Below, piece after piece: positions 53,445 through 62,095 of a stretch of 64,000 nt of DNA. Origin of the DNA: Pseudoduganella rivuli (GTDB taxonomy: Bacteria; Pseudomonadota; Gammaproteobacteria; Burkholderiales; Burkholderiaceae_D); assembly GCF_009674485.1 (NCBI RefSeq), contig NZ_WKJJ01000013.1, positions 179,829 through 243,828 of the forward strand, given 5' to 3'. The position numbers and the translations under genes were made by a program. Every line of letters starts with the position of its first letter. Position 1 is the first letter of the stretch. The notes under the pieces were generated by a model that was not told the DNA's origin, made no database searches, and worked only from the letters and a program-made list of their open reading frames with translations.

Positions 53445-54391
53445 CAGAAGTACCCTGCTTTTTTACGTTTTTCCATGGAAGCTTCGGAGGTCTGGTCGTC
53501 CATCCGGGTGGCGCCGCGTTCGGTCACGTCGGTGACGGCGGTTTCCGCAATGATCGCTTCCACCGTTTCCGCGTCGGACGACACCGGGCAGGTGCACGAA
53601 ATATCGCCCACGGTGCGGAAGCGCACCACTTGCGTTTCCACCGTTTCGCCTTCGCGGGCAGGGGTCAGGTCGGTCAGCGGCACCAGCAAGCCATTGCGCG
53701 GGATCACCTGGCGCTCGTGCGCGAAGTAGATCGGCGGCAGTTCCAGGCGTTCGCGGGCGATGTATTGCCAAACGTCCAGCTCGGTCCAGTTCGAGATCGG
53801 GAACACGCGCATGTTTTCACCCGGGTGCACGCGGGTGTTATACAGGTCCCACAGTTCCGGGCGCTGGGCTTTCGGGTCCCACTGGCCGAATTCATCGCGG
53901 AACGAGAAGATACGTTCCTTGGCGCGGGCTTTTTCCTCATCGCGGCGGGCGCCGCCGATGCAGGCGTCGAAGCCGTGTTCGGCGATGGTTTCCAGCAGGG
54001 TCACGGCCTGCGCCGCGTTACGGGAATCCGTTTGCGGGTTACGCAGGCGCACGGTGCCTTTCTTGATGGAGTCTTCCACCGAACCCACGATCAGGCGCTC
54101 GCCCAGTTCCGCCACGCGCTTGTCGCGGAAGGTGATGACTTCCGGGAAGTTGTGGCCGGTGTCCACGTGCACCAGCGGGAATGGGAACTTGCCTGGGCGG
54201 AAAGCTTTTTCTGCGATACGCAGCAGCACCACGGAATCCTTGCCGCCGGAGAACAGCAGGGCAGGATTGGAGCATTCTGCGGCCACTTCACGCATGATGT
54301 GGATCGCTTCGGATTCCAGTGCATCCAGGTGGGCTGCATTGACTTCGGACAGGCCGATGGTCGATGCGTAACGGTCAACTACAGTATTCAT
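53444..54391 (-). CDS. cysD: sulfate adenylyltransferase subunit 2
   Basis: 315 residues from the ATG at 54,391. PP-loop SGGKDSVVLLRIAEKAF, VHVDTGHNFPE, and ACIGGARRDEEKARAKERIFSFRD are the CysD signatures. Adenylates sulfate to APS with CysN. Located 38 bases after cysH. Confidence 0.96.
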   Translation of the reverse strand: MNTVVDRYASTIGLSEVNAAHLDALESEAIHIMREVAAECSNPALLFSGGKDSVVLLRIAEKAFRPGKFPFPLVHVDTGHNFPEVITFRDKRVAELGERLIVGSVEDSIKKGTVRLRNPQTDSRNAAQAVTLLETIAEHGFDACIGGARRDEEKARAKERIFSFRDEFGQWDPKAQRPELWDLYNTRVHPGENMRVFPISNWTELDVWQYIARERLELPPIYFAHERQVIPRNGLLVPLTDLTPAREGETVETQVVRFRTVGDISCTCPVSSDAETVEAIIAETAVTDVTERGATRMDDQTSEASMEKRKKAGYF

Positions 54392-54429
54392 TTTTCTGTA
54401 CCTATTGTTTTCTGTGGCGTACCTGGGAT

Positions 54430-55146
54430 TCAGGCATTCACGGATTTGATGCGTACCAGTTTGCCATCGACGACGTGCAAGCCGCATTCCTTGGATTCGG
54501 GGTTTTCCCACCACCAGCGGCCCGCACGCACATCTTCGCCAGGCTCGATGGCGCGCGTGCAGGGCGCGCAGCCGATCGACGGGAAGCCTTGGTCATGCAG
54601 TGCATTGTACGGCACGTTGTTGCTCTTGATATAGTCCCAGACGTCTTGCTCAGACCAGTCCGCCAGCGGATTAAACTTGGTCATGAAGTGGGCTGGATCG
54701 TCTTCTTCCACCATCAGCGAGGTGCGGGTGGCCGATTGCGCGCGGCGCTGGCCCGTGACCCACGCCTTGTTGCCGGCCAGGGCGCGCTTCAGCGGCTCGA
54801 CCTTGCGGATGCGGCAGCATTCGCGGCGCATGTCGACACTGTCGTAAAACGCGTTCAAGCCGTTGTTCGCCACATACGCATCGACCGCCGCCGTGTCGGG
54901 ACGGTACAACGCGATGTCGTAACCGTACACTTCCTTGACCTTGTCGACCATGGCCAGGGTTTCCGGATGCAAACGGCCCGTTTCCAGGGAAAAAATGCCA
55001 ATTGGCAACTTATTCTTCAGGATCAGGTCGGTCAGCACCATGTCTTCGGCTGCCAGGCTGGAGGCAAACACAGCCGGCGTGAAATCGCGGGCAATACGTT
55101 CCAGCGTGGCCGTCGTGGCGGCCACCAGGGTATTCAAATCGCTCAT
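54430..55146 (-). CDS. cysH: assimilatory adenylylsulfate (APS) reductase
   Basis: 238 residues. Four cysteines in the CC...CxxC layout (Cys110-Cys111 in RRECCRIRKVEPL, Cys193 and Cys196 in IGCAPCTRAI) bind a [4Fe-4S] cluster and mark APS reductase rather than PAPS reductase. The catalytic Cys221 is in KECGLH. Reduces APS to sulfite and AMP with thioredoxin. No cysC lies nearby, in agreement. ATG at 55,146. Confidence 0.93.
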   Translation of the reverse strand: MSDLNTLVAATTATLERIARDFTPAVFASSLAAEDMVLTDLILKNKLPIGIFSLETGRLHPETLAMVDKVKEVYGYDIALYRPDTAAVDAYVANNGLNAFYDSVDMRRECCRIRKVEPLKRALAGNKAWVTGQRRAQSATRTSLMVEEDDPAHFMTKFNPLADWSEQDVWDYIKSNNVPYNALHDQGFPSIGCAPCTRAIEPGEDVRAGRWWWENPESKECGLHVVDGKLVRIKSVNA

Positions 55147-55159
55147 GGTGGTCTCTCGC

Positions 55160-55723
55160 TTAGATGCCGGCGCCAACGTCCAGGGTTTCCGCTGGCACGC
55201 TGCGCTGATGGCGGCGGAACAGCGGGAGTTTCTGGTCGACGGACGCCTGGTACGTTTCCGAGAAGTCCGACAAGCCTTTCAGCGCGTCTTCGATGCTGCG
55301 GTCCGGGCGGGTGGCGAAGGCGTTGAAGCCGACGCGGCTCATCGAGAACAGCTGGTCGCGCAGCACGTCGCCGATGGCGCGCAATTCACCCGTGTAGCCG
55401 AGGCGCATGCGCAGGTTGTAGGCGATCGACATGCCGCGGCCATCGGTGAATTTCGGGAAATCCACGGCCACGACGGCGAAGTTACCGAACTGGCCGCGCA
55501 GGGTTTCCGGACGCTCGTCGCTGGCGAACCAGACGCCGATCTGGCCGGTCTGGGCGCGGATGGCCAATTCTTCGTGCTGCGCCAGCCAGGTGGCCAGCGG
55601 CACGATGACTTTACCGGCAGGCACTTCCAGCAGCGCCGCTTCCTGGCCTTCCTCGGCACGCAGGACGAACCAGTCGTCGCTGACGATTTCGCGGTTTTTA
55701 ATGATTTGGTTAGACATATTCAT
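55160..55723 (-). CDS. DUF934 family protein of sulfur assimilation operons
   Basis: 187 residues (ATG 55,723; ATG 55,717 also possible). DUF934 proteins are regularly found between sulfite reductase and APS reductase genes; typical segment FPKFTDGRGMSIAYNLRMRLGYTGELRAIGDVLRDQLF, here with FNAFATRPD near the C-terminus. No enzymatic role is established; a supporting or electron-transfer role is speculation. Overlaps the sulfite reductase gene by 14 bases. Confidence 0.88.
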   Translation of the reverse strand: MNMSNQIIKNREIVSDDWFVLRAEEGQEAALLEVPAGKVIVPLATWLAQHEELAIRAQTGQIGVWFASDERPETLRGQFGNFAVVAVDFPKFTDGRGMSIAYNLRMRLGYTGELRAIGDVLRDQLFSMSRVGFNAFATRPDRSIEDALKGLSDFSETYQASVDQKLPLFRRHQRSVPAETLDVGAGI

Positions 55724-57398
55724 CTTCTCCTACCAGGCGGCCGGCATCGGTGATCGGCGTGGCGTATACAAATTCCTTGAATGGCGCGATGCCCAGGCGC
55801 TGGGCGGTGTCGACGAAGCGTTCGCCTTCGACGCGTTCCTTGACGTACACCTGCAGCAGGCGGCCGATCACTTCCGGCATTTGCAGCGCGGAGAACGACG
55901 GTCCGATGATCTTGCCGATAGCGGAGTGGTTGCCTTGCGCGCCGCCGATCGACACTTGATACCATTCGCTGCCATCCTTATCGACACCCAGGATGCCGAT
56001 GTTGCCCACGTGGTGGTGACCGCAGGCATTGATGCAGCCGGAGATGTTCAGTTCGATTTCACCGATGTCGTGCTGGTAGTCCAGGTCGTCGAAGCGTTCC
56101 GCGATGGCGGCCGCGATCGGGATCGATTTCGCATTGGCCAGCGAGCAGAAGTCGCCGCCAGGGCAGCAGATCATGTCGGTCAGCAGGCCGATGTTCGGCG
56201 TTGCCAGGCCATGTGCCTTGACTTCCTGCCACAGCGCGAACAGTTTCGATTGCTCGACGTCGGCCAGCACCACGTTTTGTTCGTGGGTGATGCGCAGTTC
56301 GCCAAAGCTGTAGCGGTCCGCCAGGTCGGCCATGAAGTCCATCTGTTCGGCGGTCGCGTCGCCCGGCGGCACGCCGGTTTTCTTCAGCGACAGCACGACG
56401 ACAGCGTAGCCCGGCTGCTTGTGCGCCTTGACGTTACGCTTGAGCCAGTTGCCGAACGCCTTGTTCGACGCGGCTTCCGTCTGCTCGATGTTGGCCAGCT
56501 CCTTGTACGGATGCGGCTGGAAGTAAGCGATCACGCGCTCCATTTCTTCCAGGGTCAAGGTCTGCGCCGTATCTTTCAGGTCGACCCATTCTTCTTCCAC
56601 CTGGCGCGTGAATTCTTCGGCGCCAACGGCTTTCAGCAGGATCTTGATACGGGCCTTGTACTTGTTATCGCGGCGGCCGTACTGGTTGTACACGCGCATC
56701 ACGGCTTCGATATACGTCAGCAAGTGTTCGCGCGGCAGGAATTCGCGGATCACCGTACCCAGGATCGGGGTACGGCCCATGCCGCCGCCGACCATGACCT
56801 TGAAGCCGATCTCGCCCGCTTCGTTGTGCACCACGGTCAGGCCGATGTCATGCACGGCGATGGCGGCGCGGTCTTCCTTGGCGCCATTGATGGCGATCTT
56901 GAACTTGCGCGGCAGGGCGATGAATTCCGGGTGGAACGTCGACCACTGGCGCAGCACTTCCGCGTACGGGCGCGGATCGATGATTTCATCGGCTGCCACG
57001 CCGGCGTATTCGTCGGACGTCACGTTACGGATGCAGTTGCCCGAGGTCTGGACCGCGTGCATTTCCACGGAAGCCAGGTCGGCCAGGATGTCCGGCGTCT
57101 GTTCCAGTTCGACCCAGTTGAACTGGATGTTCTGGCGGGTGGTGAAGTGGCCATAGCCGCGGTCGTACTTGCGCGCGATGTGCGCGAACATGCGCATTTG
57201 CTTACTTGCCAACAAGCCGTATGGCACGGCGATACGCAGCATGTAGGCGTGACGCTGCATGTACAGGCCGTTCTGCAAGCGCAGCGGCAGGAATTCAGCT
57301 TCGGTCAACTCGTCGGCGAGGCGGCGGCGTACCTGGTCGCGGTACTGGGCGATGCGCTCACGCACGATGAGATGGTCGTATTGATCGTATTGATACAT
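55710..57398 (-). CDS. cysI: sulfite (nitrite/sulfite) reductase hemoprotein
   Basis: 562 residues with duplicated ferredoxin-like and siroheme/4Fe-4S domains. Cluster-siroheme signature: CCPGGDFCSLANAKS and ISGCINACGHHHVGNIG. Reduces sulfite to sulfide. No CysJ flavoprotein gene is in the operon, so the electron donor is probably ferredoxin or another protein. First gene of the operon; AGGA precedes the ATG. Confidence 0.94.
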   Translation of the reverse strand: MYQYDQYDHLIVRERIAQYRDQVRRRLADELTEAEFLPLRLQNGLYMQRHAYMLRIAVPYGLLASKQMRMFAHIARKYDRGYGHFTTRQNIQFNWVELEQTPDILADLASVEMHAVQTSGNCIRNVTSDEYAGVAADEIIDPRPYAEVLRQWSTFHPEFIALPRKFKIAINGAKEDRAAIAVHDIGLTVVHNEAGEIGFKVMVGGGMGRTPILGTVIREFLPREHLLTYIEAVMRVYNQYGRRDNKYKARIKILLKAVGAEEFTRQVEEEWVDLKDTAQTLTLEEMERVIAYFQPHPYKELANIEQTEAASNKAFGNWLKRNVKAHKQPGYAVVVLSLKKTGVPPGDATAEQMDFMADLADRYSFGELRITHEQNVVLADVEQSKLFALWQEVKAHGLATPNIGLLTDMICCPGGDFCSLANAKSIPIAAAIAERFDDLDYQHDIGEIELNISGCINACGHHHVGNIGILGVDKDGSEWYQVSIGGAQGNHSAIGKIIGPSFSALQMPEVIGRLLQVYVKERVEGERFVDTAQRLGIAPFKEFVYATPITDAGRLVGEDEYV

Positions 57399-57510
57399 AT
57401 CGTTCCTAAATAATCTTCCTGGCTAGCACCCGGGCTGACTTACAAAGTATCCCCAACTGGCCACAATGGTAATAAACTCCAGCTTTATTCCAAACTACTT
57501 AGTCTTTATT

Positions 57511-57561
57511 TGCTTATATACGTATTGGGTATAAGCATGGGCGTAAAATAGCGTATACGCA
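57511..57561. promoter_or_regulatory. probable CysB-type operator between cysI and cysB-like gene
   Basis: TGCTTATA (57,511-57,518) and TATAAGCA (57,530-57,537) form an 8-bp inverted repeat with an 11-bp spacer, and a perfect GCGTATACGC palindrome lies at 57,551-57,560. The TTATA/TATAA half-sites resemble sites bound by CysB-family regulators, and this is the divergent promoter region. Confidence 0.6.
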
Positions 57562-57608
57562 TGCTCCCATACCACTGAGACTACCGAGCCACTGAGCCCC
57601 TAATAAGA

Positions 57609-58550
57609 ATGAACCTTCACCAATTGCGGTTTGTCCGTGAAGCTGTCCGCCAGAACTACAACCTGACGGACGCCGCCAAAGCCCTGTTCACCTCCCAGCC
57701 GGGTGTTTCCAAGGCCATTATCGAGCTGGAAGAAGAGTTGGGCGTGGATATCTTTACCCGCCACGGCAAGCGGATCCGGGGCCTGACGGAGCCGGGCCGC
57801 TTGGTGTTGCAGTCGGTGGAACTGATCATGCAGGAAATCGACAGCCTGAAGCGCATCGGCAAGGAATATGCGGCGCAGGACAGCGGCAGCTTCACTATCG
57901 CCACCACCCATACGCAGGCGCGCTATACGTTGCCGAAGGTGGTGCAGGCGTTCATGCAAAAGTTCCCCAAGGTGCGCTTGTCTTTATTGCAAGGTAACCC
58001 GCGCCAGATCGCGGAAATGGTGCAGCGCGACCAGGCCGACCTGGCGATCGCCACGGAATCCATAGCCGGCGTGGAAAATCTTGTTACTTTGCCATGCTAT
58101 CAGTGGGAACACGTGGTCGTGGTGCCGCCCGACCATCCGCTGCTGCGTTCCAAGACCATTACGCTGGAAGAGATTGCAGCATTCCCGCTGATCACCTACG
58201 ATGGCGCCTTTGCCGGCCGCAGCAAGATCGACCACGCGTTTTCATTGCGGGGTTTGAAGCCGGATGTGCTACTGGAAGCCATCGATGCGGACGTCATCAA
58301 GACTTACGTGGAACTGGGCATGGGCATCGGCATCATTGCCGGCATGGCCTTCGACCCGGAACGCGACCGCTCACTGCGCGCCATTTCCGCGGGACACCTG
58401 TTTGGCATGAACGTGTCGCGGGTGGCCGTGAAGCAGGGCGCTTATTTGCGCTCTTATATTTATACGTTCATAGAATTGCTCGCGCCGACGCTGAACCGCA
58501 AGCTGATCGAGCAGGCTATGCACGGAGAAAAAGATAACTACGAACTTTGA
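57609..58550 (+). CDS. cysB: CysB-family LysR transcriptional regulator
   Basis: 313 residues. N-terminal LysR helix-turn-helix with MNLHQLRFVREAVRQNYNLT and TSQPGVSKAIIELEEELG. The effector domain holds the CysB signature TTHTQARYTLP, whose Thr/Gln residues bind sulfate or O-/N-acetylserine in CysB. Divergent from the sulfate assimilation operon it presumably activates. The paralogue Cbl cannot be excluded. Confidence 0.92.
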   Translation: MNLHQLRFVREAVRQNYNLTDAAKALFTSQPGVSKAIIELEEELGVDIFTRHGKRIRGLTEPGRLVLQSVELIMQEIDSLKRIGKEYAAQDSGSFTIATTHTQARYTLPKVVQAFMQKFPKVRLSLLQGNPRQIAEMVQRDQADLAIATESIAGVENLVTLPCYQWEHVVVVPPDHPLLRSKTITLEEIAAFPLITYDGAFAGRSKIDHAFSLRGLKPDVLLEAIDADVIKTYVELGMGIGIIAGMAFDPERDRSLRAISAGHLFGMNVSRVAVKQGAYLRSYIYTFIELLAPTLNRKLIEQAMHGEKDNYEL

Positions 58551-58551
58551 T

Positions 58552-59199
58552 ATGAATACGCTGGAACAATATTACGCGCACTGCGCAGCCTCGTACGATG
58601 CGGTCTACGAGCAGGAAGACCGCCAGGATGACCTGGAAACCCTGCAGGAAGCCGTTGCCGAACTGATGCAGGGCCACAAAGTGCTGGAACTGGCTTGCGG
58701 GACGGGTTACTGGACGGAATACATCAGCATTGCCGCCGAGTCTGTCACGGCCATCGATTGCAGCCCTGAAATGCTGGCGCTGGCGGCCAAGCGCGACGTG
58801 GACACGGACGTCGTCACGTTTGCGCAGGGCGATGCCCGGACCTTGGCCGATATCCCGGCCGGACCATACACGGCCTGCTTCGCGGCAGGCTGGTGGTCGC
58901 ACATCGGCCGGGCCGAGCAGGATAAATACCTGGCGTTGCTGCGCTCGAAACTGGGCAAGGATGCGTTGTTGGTGTTGCTTGATAGCAATCAAGTGGAAGG
59001 TGTCACGGTCCCCATCGCGCGCACCGATGCGGATGGCAACACGTACCAGTTCCGCACGGCGCCGGATGGCGAGCGCTTTGAAATCATGAAGAATTACCCC
59101 ACCGACAGCTGGCTGCGCAAGCGTCTGTCCAATGCCGCCCGCGAAGTGCGCACCGAGCGCCTGAAGTACTACTGGCTCGCGACGTGCCGCCTGAAATGA
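58552..59199 (+). CDS. class I SAM-dependent methyltransferase
   Basis: 215 residues with the Rossmann-type motif I HKVLELACGTGYWTEYI, motif II-like VTAIDCSPEMLALA and VTFAQGDARTL. Substrate not recognised. It starts one base after the cysB-like stop, so the pair are probably cotranscribed, which hints at a link to sulfur metabolism but does not prove it. Confidence 0.85.
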   Translation: MNTLEQYYAHCAASYDAVYEQEDRQDDLETLQEAVAELMQGHKVLELACGTGYWTEYISIAAESVTAIDCSPEMLALAAKRDVDTDVVTFAQGDARTLADIPAGPYTACFAAGWWSHIGRAEQDKYLALLRSKLGKDALLVLLDSNQVEGVTVPIARTDADGNTYQFRTAPDGERFEIMKNYPTDSWLRKRLSNAAREVRTERLKYYWLATCRLK

Positions 59200-59293
59200 T
59201 GCCTGAGAAAAATTGTTGATGTCATATTGTTGAAGCATTTGATAGGCATGATTCGCCCCGTCAAGTTTCAGGCGACAACCCTATCAACCAACA

Positions 59294-60379
59294 ATGGATC
59301 ATCAAGTGAAAAAACTTACTCTGGCAGCACTGCTCATCGGCGCGTTCTCGGCTTCGGCTCAGGCTCAATCGAACGTGACCATTTACGGTCTGGTCGACGC
59401 CGGCCTGGTACGCGAGAGCGGCGGCGCCGCCGGCAGCGTCACCAAGGTCACCAGCGGCATCGGTGGTCAATCGCGCCTCGGTTTCCGTGGCGTTGAAGAC
59501 CTGGGTAACGGCCTGCAAGCCGTGTTCAACCTGGAAAACGGCTTCAAGGCCGACGACGGCACGATGGACAACACCACCGGCGCCCTGTTCAACCGCCTGG
59601 CCACGGTGGGCCTGAAATCCAAGGAAATGGGTTCGCTGACCATCGGCCGTCAGTACACGATGCTGTACAACGCGCTGAGCCAGGTCGCCGACCCGTTCGG
59701 CGCAGGCTATGCCGGTTCCGCGAAAAACCTGTTCCCGACCGCCGGCGCCAATACCCGCGCCAGCAACTCGATTGTCTACAGCACGCCATCGTTCTCGGGC
59801 TTCTCCGTGGACGCGCTGTACGCGCTGGGCGAACAAGCCGGCAGCAACAAGGCTGGCCGCCAGTTCGGCCTGGGTCTGAACTTCTCGCAGGATGCGTTGA
59901 ACGTGCGCCTGGTGCACAACAACCGCAACCTGGACGTGGTCGGCGCCGCACCGAAAGACACGGCCAAGAATACGCTGCTGGCCGCCAACTACGACTTCAA
60001 AGTCGTCAAGGCCTTCTTTGGCTGGGAAGTCAACAAGGGCGCGGGCAGCTCGGCCGTTCCAGTGGCGAACGCTTACGGCTTCAAAGTGGCGCCCAAGGCA
60101 TCGAGCGACAGCGACAACCTGCTGCTGGGCGTGAACGTTCCTGCCGGTCCGGGTAACTTCATCGCGTCGTACACCCGCATGAACGACAAGACCGTCAACA
60201 ACCAGGACGCCAACCAGATCGGCGTGGGCTACCTGTATCCGCTGTCGAAGCGTACGTCGACCTACGTTGCTTACGCCCGCATCAAGAACAAGAACGGCGC
60301 CGGCTACACCGTTGGCAACAACAACGAAGCGGGTTCCGGCGACAGCGCCTTCAACCTGGGCATCCGCCACGCGTTCTAA
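59294..60379 (+). CDS. Gram-negative porin
   Basis: 361 residues (ATG 59,294; a GTG at 59,306 with GGAT upstream is equally plausible and gives the common MKKLTLAALL start). Signal peptide ending AQAQ; mature protein begins SNVTIYGLVDAG, typical of Neisserial/Burkholderiales trimeric porins, with GFRGVEDLGNGLQAVFNLENGF, TIGRQYTM, and a C-terminal AFNLGIRHAF ending in the outer membrane-sorting Phe. Forms a general diffusion pore. Confidence 0.95.
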   Translation: MDHQVKKLTLAALLIGAFSASAQAQSNVTIYGLVDAGLVRESGGAAGSVTKVTSGIGGQSRLGFRGVEDLGNGLQAVFNLENGFKADDGTMDNTTGALFNRLATVGLKSKEMGSLTIGRQYTMLYNALSQVADPFGAGYAGSAKNLFPTAGANTRASNSIVYSTPSFSGFSVDALYALGEQAGSNKAGRQFGLGLNFSQDALNVRLVHNNRNLDVVGAAPKDTAKNTLLAANYDFKVVKAFFGWEVNKGAGSSAVPVANAYGFKVAPKASSDSDNLLLGVNVPAGPGNFIASYTRMNDKTVNNQDANQIGVGYLYPLSKRTSTYVAYARIKNKNGAGYTVGNNNEAGSGDSAFNLGIRHAF

Positions 60380-60400
60380 GCTGCAGCTGTAGTTTGAACG

Positions 60401-61126
60401 TCAAAGCGCCCCGCGGGGCGCTTTTTCATTGTGCGGCTCGGGCAGTGGCAGCACGATCGTGATGCGGGTGCCGCCCTGGCCCCGGATCGACATCTCGCCC
60501 TGCAAGCCCTGCACCCGCTCGCGCATGCCGATCAGGCCCAGTGAATGAGGTTTGCGCAAATCCTCGTCGGTCAGGCCGACGCCGTCGTCTTCCACGCAAA
60601 TGCGCAGGCTGGCGCCATTGCGCCGCACGGCCACCCGCACCCGCCGCGCCTTGGCGTGACGGGCCACATTGGTCAGCGATTCTTGCACAATGCGGAACAC
60701 GGTGGTGCTGAAATGGTCGCCGAAACACAGTTCCGATTCCAGCACGTCCAGTTCGCAGCGCAGCGGATTGCGCCGCGCAAAATCCAGGCACATGGCTTGC
60801 AGGGCGAAGTACAGGCTGCCATCGTCCAGCGCGCGGGGGCGCAGGTTGCTGGCGATGCGGCGCAGCGACGAGATGGCCGACAGCAGCAACTGGTCCATGC
60901 TGTGCACTTGCGTGGCTGCCGCGCGAGGCAGCGCCGGCTGGCGTTCCAGCAAGTTCAGGTCGACTCTTAGTGTGGCCAGCAACTGGCCGAGGTCGTCATG
61001 CAGTTCGCGTGCAATGTGGGATCGTTCGTCGTCGCGCACCGATTGCAACGGGGATGTGTCTGCGGTACGGCGGCCGAGCCCGCGTTCATTGCGGCGGCTG
61101 CGCGAGGGTTTGCTGCGCTGGTCCAT
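60401..61126 (-). CDS. orphan NarL-type sensor histidine kinase
   Basis: 241 residues from the ATG at 61,126, which has GGAGG five bases upstream. A short basic N-terminus is followed directly by HisKA_3 with phosphorylated His43 in ERSHIARELHDDLGQ, then a HATPase domain (VQESLTNVARHAKA, VEDDGVGL, GLIGMRERVQ). No membrane helix and no sensor domain, so signal input must come from another protein. No NarL-type response regulator is next to it. Its last codons overlap the porin terminator. Confidence 0.88.
   Translation of the reverse strand: MDQRSKPSRSRRNERGLGRRTADTSPLQSVRDDERSHIARELHDDLGQLLATLRVDLNLLERQPALPRAAATQVHSMDQLLLSAISSLRRIASNLRPRALDDGSLYFALQAMCLDFARRNPLRCELDVLESELCFGDHFSTTVFRIVQESLTNVARHAKARRVRVAVRRNGASLRICVEDDGVGLTDEDLRKPHSLGLIGMRERVQGLQGEMSIRGQGGTRITIVLPLPEPHNEKAPRGAL
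60403..60428 (+). terminator. terminator of the porin gene
   Basis: AAAGCGCCCCGCGGGGCGCTTT followed by T-rich sequence. It overlaps the last codons of the convergent histidine kinase gene. Confidence 0.92.
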
Positions 61127-61256
61127 GATGCCCTCCATGCGGCCGGAAGAGGGCCGCCATGGTGACAAAGTAGGGTAGCGCGGCTGCGCCAGGTTTGATC
61201 TGGCGCAGCAGCAGAGGTTAGTTGTTGATGGGTGGCAATTCTTCTTGCCGAGCCCC

Positions 61257-62039
61257 TTACATTTGCTTGAACAGGTGCAGGAACGAGCGCGACACTTCCA
61301 GCTTTTCCGTGCGGTCCTTGATCATGACCAGGTGGCGGCCACGGATATCGCGCGTCACGCCTTCGATGGCGTTGACATTGACCAGGGTGGCGCGGTGAAT
61401 TTGCCAGAACAAGTCCGGGTCCAGTTCTTCCGCCAGGTCGCGCACGGGCTTGCGGATCAGCGCTTCATATTTGGCGGTCTGCACGCACGTGTATTTTTCA
61501 TCGGAGCGGAAGAACAGGATTTCTTCCACGGGAATCATGCGCAAATCCTGGCCGATGCTGGCCTGGATCCATTGCAAATACGTTTTCTTGGGCGCGGCAA
61601 TCTTTTCCGCCAACTGGTTCAGCATGGCCGCCACGCTGGCGTTGACATCGCCGCCACCGGCGGCCGGGGCGCCAGCCGGCGCGGCCAGGCGGCCCTTCAG
61701 GCGGTCGACCGTGATTTGCAGGCGTTCCAGCTCAGGCGGTTTCAGCACGTAATCAACGGCGCCCCGTTCAAAGGCTTCCACCGCATAGGCATCGTAGGCC
61801 GTCACGAAAACCACGCGGCTTTTATTGCCAATCGCGGCGGCCGCTTCCATGCCGGTTTTGCCGGGCATGCGGATATCAAGGAAGATGAAGTCCGGCTTCA
61901 GCTGGTCGACCAGTTCGATGGCTTCATCACCGTTTTTGGCTTCGCCGACGATGTCCAGTTCGGGCCAGACTTGTCCCAGGCGCATGCGCAGCTGGTCGCG
62001 CATCAGGCGTTCGTCATCGGCAATGATTGCTGTTGGCAT
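61257..62039 (-). CDS. LytTR-family response regulator
   Basis: 260 residues: receiver with DDE at 8-10 and phosphoacceptor Asp55 (FIFLDIRMPGKTG), linker, then LytTR domain with FRSDEKYTCV and FWQIHRATLVNV. Located 57 bases after the kinase gene at 62,096 on the same strand; the two form the second LytS/LytR-like pair of the window. Targets unknown. Confidence 0.92.
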   Translation of the reverse strand: MPTAIIADDERLMRDQLRMRLGQVWPELDIVGEAKNGDEAIELVDQLKPDFIFLDIRMPGKTGMEAAAAIGNKSRVVFVTAYDAYAVEAFERGAVDYVLKPPELERLQITVDRLKGRLAAPAGAPAAGGGDVNASVAAMLNQLAEKIAAPKKTYLQWIQASIGQDLRMIPVEEILFFRSDEKYTCVQTAKYEALIRKPVRDLAEELDPDLFWQIHRATLVNVNAIEGVTRDIRGRHLVMIKDRTEKLEVSRSFLHLFKQM

Positions 62040-62095
62040 ATTGAAATATTGTTAAAAAATACGTTCGGTCATTATTCAATGAATCGGGGGGATTT

